Part shown: positions 1 to 6,041 of the stretch, piece after piece | Numbering within the stretch: position 1 is the stretch's first letter | Layout of the letters: each line of letters starts with the position of its first letter | Assembly (NCBI GenBank): GCA_022736495.1 | Contig: DZCR01000144.1 | Span: forward strand, 1-8,238 | Length of the DNA stretch: 8,238 bases | Origin: Desulfobacca acetoxidans | GTDB taxonomy: Bacteria > Desulfobacterota > Desulfobaccia > Desulfobaccales > 0-14-0-80-60-11 | Direction of reading: 5' to 3' | Made by a program: the position numbers and the translations under genes | The notes under the pieces: model-generated | What the model saw: only the letters and a program-made list of their open reading frames with translations | Told to the model about the DNA's origin: nothing | Databases searched by the model: none

Positions 1-763
1 CCTGACCATGAAATCCTATACCGAGGGAATGCGAAGCCTTCTATGCTATATCGCAAGCCTGGAAGATCAAAAAAGGGTCAGCCGGGACAGCAGGGAAAAG
101 GAAAGATTCCAGAATCTCATCGAAATTCTTACCCCGGTTGGAAAGGGCTATGTTACGGACCGGGCCGTAGAGGTCTGCAACCTGGCCGTCCAGGTCTTCG
201 GCGGATATGGGTATACGTCGGAATTCCCGGTGGAGCAGCTCCTGAGGGATGTGAGGATTACGACCATTTATGAGGGCACCAACGGGATACAGGCCATGGA
301 TCTTTTGGGCCGGAAACTTCAGATGAAGAATATGGGATTATTTTTTGATCTCGTGAATGAAATAAAAAATACATTGGGTGAGGCGCAATCGATAAATTCT
401 TTGTCCGCCCTTTCCGGGAAGCTGGAGACGGCGGTGGACATGCTCAGCCAGGTTGCCGGAAAAATGGAGGCAACCCTCCGGGGAGAAGCGGTTTTAAGCG
501 CCTATGCCTATGCCTGCCCCTTTCTCGAATCCGTCGGGGATGTGGTCATGGCCTGGATGCTCTTGTGGAGGGCGGTTATTGCAGAAAAGAAACGTGAAAA
601 AGGAATTGAGGGAAAAGAGGCTGATTTCTATGAAGGGCAGCTAAGATCTGCAGAATTTTTCATAAACGGTTTTTTGCCCGTTACCATGGGGAAAATGGCA
701 TCGATTATGGATTTATGCAGTGCGGCAATACGAATTTCCGATGCCTCATTCGGAGGGAAATAG
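1..763 (+). CDS. Acyl-CoA dehydrogenase, C-terminal part (5' end outside window)
   Basis: Flavin-dependent acyl-CoA dehydrogenase, which oxidises an acyl-CoA to the trans-2-enoyl-CoA. The frame is open to the left edge: the codons before the ATG at 8 read Leu-Thr with no stop, so that ATG is an internal Met. Numbering from it, residues 1-100 match the C-terminal helical domain of the family. They include the FGGYGYTSEFPVEQLLRD stretch (64-81) and IYEGTNGIQ (87-95), whose Glu89 corresponds to the catalytic base of medium-chain acyl-CoA dehydrogenase (Glu376 in YEGT). About 150 further residues follow. This is longer than ordinary ~380-residue dehydrogenases and fits the ~600-residue subfamily with an extra C-terminal helical domain, which includes DmdC-type enzymes. 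The stop at 761-763 lies 69 bp before dctP with no terminator between, so co-transcription is likely. The substrate is unknown. Family call is firm; subfamily is probable. Confidence 0.9.
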   Translation, partial: LTMKSYTEGMRSLLCYIASLEDQKRVSRDSREKERFQNLIEILTPVGKGYVTDRAVEVCNLAVQVFGGYGYTSEFPVEQLLRDVRITTIYEGTNGIQAMDLLGRKLQMKNMGLFFDLVNEIKNTLGEAQSINSLSALSGKLETAVDMLSQVAGKMEATLRGEAVLSAYAYACPFLESVGDVVMAWMLLWRAVIAEKKREKGIEGKEADFYEGQLRSAEFFINGFLPVTMGKMASIMDLCSAAIRISDASFGGK

Positions 764-820
764 CAGGTCGGGGGGAAGGTCCCGGTGATGCTGTTGAATC
801 GGATTAACAACCACATTTAT

Positions 821-826
821 GGAGGT
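821..826 (+). promoter_or_regulatory. Shine-Dalgarno site that sets the dctP start
   Basis: GGAGGT at 821-826 is a near-perfect ribosome binding site. It touches the ATG at 827 (no spacer) but lies 6 nt before the ATG at 833, which is the normal distance. The upstream ATG at 785 has no comparable site and would add 16 residues ahead of an already complete signal peptide. The start at 833 is therefore preferred. Confidence 0.8.
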
Positions 827-832
827 ATGAAC

Positions 833-1858
833 ATGAAGCGTGTTTCAGCAAAGAGTCTTTTTCTAATGGTTCTGTCCGGGATTTTCATTTTATCGCTTTC
901 CCCGGCATTCGCCAAACCCATCGAACTCAGATTCTCAAGTCCCTTTCCCGCTCAACAGACCATTACCGGAAAAATCATCATCCCCTGGATTGAAGAAATC
1001 AACAAGGCCGGCGAAGGCAAGGTCAGCATTAAATTATTTCCGGCCGGCGCCCTTGGAAAAGCGCCGGAACAATTCGACCTGGCGGAAAAGGGAGTTGCCG
1101 ATCTGGCCTATCACCTTTCCGATTACACCCCCGGCCGTTTCCCTATGACAACGGTTTTTTCCTTGCCTTTCATGGTGCCTTCGGGTGAGAAGGTATCTGA
1201 AGCCATGTGGAAAACTTTTCAAAAAGAACCCAAATACCAGGAAGAATACAGCAAGGTCAAGGTCCTGGCCCTTTTCGGCCATCCCGGCGGGCATTTTCAC
1301 ACGGTCAGCAAACCCATCCGCAGCATGGCGGATTTTAAAGGGGTGAAGATGAGAACAGCCAATCCCTCCATCAGTAAAGCCCTGACCCTCTGGGGGGCCG
1401 TACCCGTGGCCCAGCCCATTACCGAAACCTATCAGTCTCTGCAGCTCGGCGTTCTGGACGGAACGGTTCTGGTGTGGGAAGGCATGGCCACTTTTAAACT
1501 CAATGAAGTGACTAAATTCACCACGGTGGCCGACCTCTATACCATGCCCATGATGATAGTGATCAACAAAGGAGTCTGGGAAGGTCTTCCCGAGGATGTC
1601 AAAACCCTTCTTGAAAGCACCACTGGGCTGAAAATGTCCATGGCCGCGGGCAAGGCCTTTGATGATGCGGAAAAGCCCACCAGGGAAATGACCATCGCCA
1701 AGGGAACAGAGGAAATCATCCTTGATCCGGCCGAGTTGAAGAAAATGAAAGAGTCCACCATCCCCCTGAGGGAAGAATGGGCAACTGAAATGGAAGCCAA
1801 GGGATTGCCCGGAAAAGCGATTCTGAAGACGGCGCTTGAATTTATCGAGGCAAAATAA
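833..1858 (+). CDS. dctP: TRAP transporter periplasmic substrate-binding protein (DctP family)
   Basis: Periplasmic receptor of a tripartite ATP-independent transporter; it binds an organic acid and delivers it to DctQM. The 341-residue length is typical. Residues 1-27 form a Sec signal peptide: basic start MKR, a hydrophobic run at 9-22, and cleavage expected after SPAFA (23-27). The mature protein opens with KPIELRFSS, the usual first beta strand. The family core is clear: DFKGVKMR (167-174), then WGAVPVAQPITETYQSLQLG (187-206) and LDGTVLVWEG (208-217). Arg174 sits where the family has the arginine that binds the ligand carboxylate, which supports a carboxylate substrate; its identity cannot be read from the sequence. 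The gene is followed by two stem-loops before dctQ, which may keep binding-protein mRNA more abundant than the membrane subunits. The start is chosen by the Shine-Dalgarno site at 821-826; 785 or 827 are less likely. Confidence 0.93.
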   Translation: MKRVSAKSLFLMVLSGIFILSLSPAFAKPIELRFSSPFPAQQTITGKIIIPWIEEINKAGEGKVSIKLFPAGALGKAPEQFDLAEKGVADLAYHLSDYTPGRFPMTTVFSLPFMVPSGEKVSEAMWKTFQKEPKYQEEYSKVKVLALFGHPGGHFHTVSKPIRSMADFKGVKMRTANPSISKALTLWGAVPVAQPITETYQSLQLGVLDGTVLVWEGMATFKLNEVTKFTTVADLYTMPMMIVINKGVWEGLPEDVKTLLESTTGLKMSMAAGKAFDDAEKPTREMTIAKGTEEIILDPAELKKMKESTIPLREEWATEMEAKGLPGKAILKTALEFIEAK

Positions 1859-1879
1859 GCAAAAGCGTTTGTATCTCCC

Positions 1880-1904
1880 CCGGGGCAAAGGAAAGCCGCC
1901 CCGG
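1880..1904 (+). other. Stem-loop 1 in the dctP-dctQ gap
   Basis: CCGGGGC (1880-1886) pairs perfectly with GCCCCGG (1898-1904), a 7-bp GC-only stem with an 11-nt loop. It begins 21 bp after the dctP stop and directly abuts the larger palindrome at 1905. There is no T-run after it, so it is not a classic terminator on its own. A role in mRNA 3'-end protection is inferred. Confidence 0.6.
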
Positions 1905-1934
1905 AAATCAGGGGGCAGGCCTGCCCCCTGATTT
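1905..1934 (+). terminator. Stem-loop 2: perfect 30-bp palindrome, possible attenuator
   Basis: AAATCAGGGGGCAGG (1905-1919) is followed at once by its exact reverse complement (1920-1934), giving 15 complementary pairs with no spacer; in RNA the central bases would open as a small loop. The GC-rich core flanked by A and T runs (ATTTTACAAA at 1931-1940) resembles an intrinsic terminator, but the T-run is only 4 long. It lies within the dctPQM operon, so partial termination or mRNA stabilisation favouring dctP is the likely role. It could also be a copy of a dispersed palindromic repeat. Confidence 0.6.
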
Positions 1935-1981
1935 TACAAAACCGGTGGATACAGTAAACCACAGCAAAAATTCGAGGTGAC

Positions 1982-2488
1982 ATGAATCTTAGGAATTTAG
2001 TCAATATCACGGGCATTTTCAGCTACGTCCTGGCAAGGATCGGGTGCCTGGCCCTTTTTCTGATGATGGGCCTGACGGTGGTGGATGTGTTCAAGCGGCA
2101 CGTCTTTAATACCCCCATCCTGGGCTCCTTTGAAATTACCCGGTATTTAATCGTCATCCTGATCTTCGCCTTTATCGGCCATGCCCAGGCCCAGAAAGCC
2201 CATGTCAATGTGGATATATTCGTCAATGCCTTTCCCAAAAAGGCCCAGGCCCTCATTGATCTGTTTAATTATACGGTGGCCCTCTTCCTGATGGTCCTCG
2301 TGACCTGGAAGGGGTTTGAAAAGGCTATGGAAAGCATGGCCACCGGGGATAAGCCCATGAACCTGCCGGTTCCCGAATATCCCTTTGTTTTCTTCCTGGC
2401 CCTTGGATGCGGGATCATGTGCATTGAGCTGGTCAGGGATGTCCTCAGAATCATTTTTAAAAAATTAAGGGAAGAGAGTCGTCTATGA
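1982..2488 (+). CDS. dctQ: TRAP transporter small permease subunit (DctQ family)
   Basis: Small integral membrane subunit of the TRAP transporter, which pairs with DctM in the inner membrane. At 168 residues it is the usual family length. Four hydrophobic segments are visible at about 14-34, 52-67, 93-109 and 134-152, the standard four-helix DctQ layout. The family motif follows the first helix: VVDVFKRHVFNTPILGSFE (33-51), with Asp35, Arg39, Pro45, Gly48 and Glu51. The cytoplasmic tail is basic (KKLREESR). The start has a GAGG at 1974-1977, 4 nt before the ATG. The stop overlaps the dctM start in ATGA (2485-2488), indicating translational coupling and equal stoichiometry with DctM. The 123-bp gap from dctP contains two stem-loops and no other gene. 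Confidence 0.9.
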   Translation: MNLRNLVNITGIFSYVLARIGCLALFLMMGLTVVDVFKRHVFNTPILGSFEITRYLIVILIFAFIGHAQAQKAHVNVDIFVNAFPKKAQALIDLFNYTVALFLMVLVTWKGFEKAMESMATGDKPMNLPVPEYPFVFFLALGCGIMCIELVRDVLRIIFKKLREESRL

Positions 2489-3783
2489 GCACTGAAATGA
2501 TAGGGGTTGTCGGGATTTTACTGTTGTTTGTCTTCCTTGCCTTCAGGATGTATATCGGCGTGGCCATGGCCCTCATCGGATTTGTGGGCGTCAGCCTCAT
2601 CGTCAACCTGGATGCAGGCCTGAACCTTCTGGGAATGTCTCCCTGGGCCGAAGGCTCATCCTATTCCATGAGCGTTATTCCCCTTTTTGTCCTCATGGGC
2701 CAGTTCGCCTTTGTTTCCGGTATCAGCCAGGATATTTACAAGGCCGTTCATAATTGGATGGGCCATTTGAGGGGCGGGCTGGCCATGGCCACCATCGTGG
2801 CCTGTTCCGGGTTTGCCGCCATCTGCGGGTCCTCCCTGGCCACCGGCGCCACCATGGCCAAGGTGGCTGTTCCTGAAATGAGAAAATACGGATACGATCT
2901 CAGCCTTGCCACCGGCTGTGTCGCCGCCGGCGGCACCCTGGGTATCCTGATTCCGCCCAGCATCGGGTTCATCATTTATGGTCTCCTGACGGAAGAATCC
3001 ATTGGAAAGCTTTTTATGGCCGGGATTCTTCCCGGGCTTCTGCTGGCCTCTCTTTTCATCCTGGCCATTTTTTTGCAATGCCGTTTCCGCCCTGAAATGG
3101 GCCCCAAGGCGGAACCCACCACCTGGAAGACTAAATTCGCATCTTTATACGGCACCTGGCCCATGTTGTCCTTGTTTGTGCTGGTCATGGGCGGGATCTA
3201 TTTCGGCGTTTTTACACCCACCGAGGCCGCCGGAATGGGGGCCTTCGGTTCCTTTATCATTACCCTCGGCAAACGGAAACTGAATTTTAAAACCTTTGTT
3301 GAAAGCCTTATTATCACGGGCAACATGACGGCCATGATCTTTCTGATTATTATCGGGGCCAATATTTTTTCCTCCTTTCTGGCCCTGACCCAGATCCCCT
3401 TTATGCTGGCCGATGCCATTGTAGCAGCGGCCCTTCCCAGAATGGCCGTGTTTTTCATGATCCTCGTGGTGTTTGTGTTCCTGGGCTGTGTCATGGATTG
3501 TTTCGCCATCATGATCCTCATGGTTCCCATCCTGTATCCCATCATGCAGGCTATGAATTTCAACACCATCTGGTTCGGCGTCATCATGGTCATCGTCCTT
3601 GAGATCGGGCTCATCACCCCTCCGGTGGGACTGAATGTCTTTGTCATCAAGGGGGCTGTCCCTGATGTGCCCCTGACGACCATGTTTAAAGGGATCTGGC
3701 CCTTTTTGGTCGCTGCGGTTATCTGCATCGGTATTCTCATCACCTTCCCGCAGATTGCCCTATATCTTCCTTCTAAAATGTAA
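2485..3783 (+). CDS. dctM: TRAP transporter large permease subunit (DctM family)
   Basis: Membrane subunit that forms the transport path of the TRAP system, using an ion gradient (usually Na+) to import the acid carried by DctP. The 432-residue length is standard. The protein is hydrophobic almost throughout, consistent with 11-12 membrane segments in two related halves. Signature stretches are present: FAAICGSSLATGATMAKVAV (110-129), the GTLGILIPPSI loop (150-160), TPTEAAGMGAFG (244-255) and the second-half counterpart EIGLITPPVGLNVFVIKG (373-390). The paired PPSI and TPPVG hairpins are where ion-binding residues lie in known TRAP and ion-transporter superfamily members. The gene begins inside the dctQ stop, so it is translationally coupled. 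An AT-rich terminator lies 70 bp downstream, making dctM the likely last gene of the acyl-CoA dehydrogenase-dctPQM unit. Confidence 0.94.
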   Translation: MSTEMIGVVGILLLFVFLAFRMYIGVAMALIGFVGVSLIVNLDAGLNLLGMSPWAEGSSYSMSVIPLFVLMGQFAFVSGISQDIYKAVHNWMGHLRGGLAMATIVACSGFAAICGSSLATGATMAKVAVPEMRKYGYDLSLATGCVAAGGTLGILIPPSIGFIIYGLLTEESIGKLFMAGILPGLLLASLFILAIFLQCRFRPEMGPKAEPTTWKTKFASLYGTWPMLSLFVLVMGGIYFGVFTPTEAAGMGAFGSFIITLGKRKLNFKTFVESLIITGNMTAMIFLIIIGANIFSSFLALTQIPFMLADAIVAAALPRMAVFFMILVVFVFLGCVMDCFAIMILMVPILYPIMQAMNFNTIWFGVIMVIVLEIGLITPPVGLNVFVIKGAVPDVPLTTMFKGIWPFLVAAVICIGILITFPQIALYLPSKM

Positions 3784-3853
3784 GGGATATAAAAATGAAA
3801 GGGGCTATGCTTTATGACTGCCATCCAATGGAATATTAACAAACGATAGAAAT

Positions 3854-3881
3854 AAAAATCTTTCACGTGATAGATTTTTTT
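3854..3881 (+). terminator. Intrinsic terminator after dctM
   Basis: AAAAATCT (3854-3861) pairs with AGATTTTT (3872-3879). The stem continues, after one T/T mismatch, with TCAC/GTGA (3863-3870), and a T-run extends to 3881. The base of the stem is AT-rich, so strength is moderate and read-through into the downstream enzyme genes is possible. It lies 70 bp after dctM and 64 bp before the next start. Its right arm and T-run overlap the candidate operator at 3868-3885. Confidence 0.6.
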
Positions 3882-3885
3882 ATCC
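3868..3885. promoter_or_regulatory. Candidate TetR operator upstream of the HAD/ECH gene
   Basis: TGATAGATTTTTTTATCC matches the site upstream of tetR at 8021-8038 at 16 of 18 positions; both contain GATA-N8-TATC. It ends 59 bp before the start of the fusion enzyme gene. Binding by the TetR protein encoded at 7358-7978 is inferred from the sharing of this sequence between the regulator's own upstream region and the enzyme unit's. The caveat is that the site overlaps the T-run of a terminator, so part of the match could come from AT-rich composition. Confidence 0.4.
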
Positions 3886-3944
3886 ATAACTGATCTGCTT
3901 TTAACGGAAAACAGACATAATAAACATGAAATTCAGGAGGTAGG

Positions 3945-5987
3945 ATGTCTCAGATATCTAAGATAGGGGTGATCGGCGCAGGCCATATGGGCAGCGGGAT
4001 CGCCCAGAAAATAGCCCAGGAAGGGATGACGGTCGTATTGATCGATATCAAACCGGAATATGTGGAAAAGGGCATGGCCGGCATTAAAAGCCTGCTCGAA
4101 GGCGGCATGAAACGGAAGATTTTCACCCAGGATCAGGTGGATCAGACCCTGAGCCGCATCCAGGGAACAACGGATCTGAAGGCCGTTGCCGATGCAGACC
4201 TGGTCATTGAAGCGGTTTTTGAAGACCGGCAGGTGAAAACCCAGTTGTTTCAGAACCTGGATCAGGTCTGTGGGGAAAAAACCATTTTCGCCACCAATAC
4301 ATCCAGTTTTTATGTGGCGGAATTTGCGGCCAAGATCAAGCGTCCGGACCGGTTCATCGGCCTCCATTATTTTTTCCACCCGGCCAAGAACAAACTGCTG
4401 GAAATCATCCCCCATACCACCACCAGCCCGGACACCGTTGAAAAAGCAAAGGATTTTGCCGCCCGCCACGGGAAGACGGCCATTGTGGTGAAAGATTCCC
4501 CCGGATTTGCCGTGAACCGGTTCTTTGTTCCCTCGTCCAATGAAGCAGCCCGAATGCTGGAAGAGGGCTTGGGAAATCTTCCCACCGTTGAAGAAGGCAG
4601 CAAGCGGGCCTTCGGCATCGGCATGGGCTCCTTTGAAATTTTAAATGTCACCGGGATTCCCCTGGCGGTTCATGCCTCCAAAAGCCTGGGAGATGAACTG
4701 GGGCTTTTTTACGGCACCCCGGACATCATGAAAACCCAGATGGACAAAAATGAAGACTGGGATCTCAAGGCCGGTGAAATTGAAGAAGAAAAAATCCAAG
4801 CCATTGTGGACCGGTTTTACGGCATCTGCCTGGGGGTGGCCGCAACCATCGTGGATGAAGGCGTCGCCACCATGGAAGATCTCAATCTCGGGGCCAAGAT
4901 CGGCTTAAGATGGGCCCGGGGACCCTTTGAGATCATGAACCATATCGGTATCGATGAAACCTGCCGGGTGGTGGAAGCCATGACAAAGAAATACCCCGGC
5001 TTTAAAATGCCCAGGACCCTGCTGGAGCAGAAAAAACTCGGCAAGCCCTTTATCTTCAAGGTGGTGAATCTTGAAGTCAAAGAGGATACGGCCTGGATCA
5101 CCATCAACCGGCCCGATGCCATGAATGCCTTGAATGAAGCGGTTGTGGAGCAGTTGACCCAAATATTCGACACGGCGGAAAAGGACCCCAAGGTCAAGTC
5201 CATCGTATTCCAGGGAGCCGGGAAGACCTTTGTGGCCGGGGCCGATATCCAGTTTTTTGTGGACCGGATCAAGGCCGGCAGGATTCAGGATATTGAGGTT
5301 TTCACGCGGAAGGGCCATGAATTGTTGCTGAGGATTGAAAACAGCCCCAAGAAGACCATTGCCCTGCTGGACGGCCTGTCCCTGGGCGGGGGCAGTGAAC
5401 TGGCCCTGGCCTGCCAATATATCGTCGCCACCAAGGCCGGGTCCATGGGATTTCCCGAAACCGGCATCGGTATTGTGCCGGGCCTCGGGGGCATGATCCG
5501 GATGGAGCGCCGGGTAGGGCTCCCCCTTGCCAAATACTATGTTTTCACGGGCCGGAGCCTGAGCGCTCAGGATGCCCTGGACCTTGGCATCGTCACTCAG
5601 ATTGTGGAACCTTCCGCAGTGGGCCAAGCCGTACGGGAGATCACGGGCCTGGCCAAGGCGGATAAATATCAGAAGCGGCCCGTCCCTGAAAAATTCCAGG
5701 CCTTTGCCAAGGTCTTTACCGATGAAAATGTGAGCCTTCTCTTTGCCGGAAAACCCATGACGGGCCTGCCCGGGAATCTGGCCGAGAAGATCCCGGCCAT
5801 CCTGGGCGGCAAATCCATGATCGCCCTGAAAATGGCCGACGACATCATGAACAAACAGGCGAAAATGTCCATCCCCGAAGCCGTCGAATGTGAGTTGGGC
5901 GTCCTGGACCGGCTTTTTTCCACCCATGACGCCTTTGAGGGCCTGTCCACCGTAGGCCGGAGAAAGCCGGTGTTCAAGGGAGAATAA
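3945..5987 (+). CDS. Bifunctional 3-hydroxyacyl-CoA dehydrogenase / enoyl-CoA hydratase (HAD-ECH order)
   Basis: Catalyses two consecutive beta-oxidation steps: hydration of an enoyl-CoA and NAD-dependent oxidation of the (S)-3-hydroxyacyl-CoA. Residues 5-185 are a Rossmann domain with GVIGAGHMGSGIAQ (8-21). The dehydrogenase residues match the human enzyme's spacing exactly: Ser120, His141, Glu153 and Asn191 (human Ser137, His158, Glu170, Asn208). A helical C-terminal HAD region runs to about 360 (DSPGFAVNR 184-192). From about 373 a crotonase domain follows, with AGAD (431-434), GGG (481-483) and both catalytic glutamates, Glu485 (GGGSELA) and Glu505 (GFPETGIG), 20 apart as in rat crotonase. 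The order is the reverse of E. coli FadB/FadJ and resembles archaeal crotonyl-CoA hydratase/3-hydroxybutyryl-CoA dehydrogenases. The start has AGGAGGT at 3935-3941. The thiolase follows 54 bp downstream. Chain-length preference is unknown. Confidence 0.95.
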   Translation: MSQISKIGVIGAGHMGSGIAQKIAQEGMTVVLIDIKPEYVEKGMAGIKSLLEGGMKRKIFTQDQVDQTLSRIQGTTDLKAVADADLVIEAVFEDRQVKTQLFQNLDQVCGEKTIFATNTSSFYVAEFAAKIKRPDRFIGLHYFFHPAKNKLLEIIPHTTTSPDTVEKAKDFAARHGKTAIVVKDSPGFAVNRFFVPSSNEAARMLEEGLGNLPTVEEGSKRAFGIGMGSFEILNVTGIPLAVHASKSLGDELGLFYGTPDIMKTQMDKNEDWDLKAGEIEEEKIQAIVDRFYGICLGVAATIVDEGVATMEDLNLGAKIGLRWARGPFEIMNHIGIDETCRVVEAMTKKYPGFKMPRTLLEQKKLGKPFIFKVVNLEVKEDTAWITINRPDAMNALNEAVVEQLTQIFDTAEKDPKVKSIVFQGAGKTFVAGADIQFFVDRIKAGRIQDIEVFTRKGHELLLRIENSPKKTIALLDGLSLGGGSELALACQYIVATKAGSMGFPETGIGIVPGLGGMIRMERRVGLPLAKYYVFTGRSLSAQDALDLGIVTQIVEPSAVGQAVREITGLAKADKYQKRPVPEKFQAFAKVFTDENVSLLFAGKPMTGLPGNLAEKIPAILGGKSMIALKMADDIMNKQAKMSIPEAVECELGVLDRLFSTHDAFEGLSTVGRRKPVFKGE

Positions 5988-6041
5988 AGAGAGAAAACGG
6001 CAACAGATTTTATTTAAACAGATAACAAAGGAAAATTCACC

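Noticed and set aside
794..822. TTGAAT as a -35 box for a promoter in front of dctP
   Set aside because: No -10-like hexamer occurs at a proper distance, so read-through from the acyl-CoA dehydrogenase gene is more likely.
785..832. Upstream ATG at 785 as the dctP start
   Set aside because: It would add 16 residues before a complete signal peptide, and the strong GGAGGT at 821-826 is correctly spaced only for the ATG at 833.
1034..1888. Long antisense reading frame over dctP
   Set aside because: It is the complement of a clearly coding gene, its translation is low-complexity and rich in G, H and F, and it has no recognisable domain.
3795..3839. 14-codon reading frame (MKGAMLYDCHPMEY) between dctM and the terminator, resembling a leader peptide
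   Set aside because: It is very short, has only a weak possible ribosome site, has no run of one amino acid typical of attenuation leaders, and the terminator has no visible competing antiterminator stem.
3916..3921. CATAAT as a -10 element for the HAD/ECH gene
   Set aside because: It matches 5 of 6 consensus bases, but no acceptable -35 hexamer lies 15-19 nt upstream. It could be an activator-dependent promoter, but that is not enough to list it as a feature.
4905..5927. 340-codon antisense reading frame over the HAD/ECH gene
   Set aside because: It mirrors the codon bias of the sense gene, whose catalytic residues are all in place; the antisense product shows no family features.
6002..6025. 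CAACAGATTTTATTTAAA before the thiolase as a third copy of the operator dyad
   Set aside because: It agrees with the other two at only about half of the positions and lacks the TATC arm.
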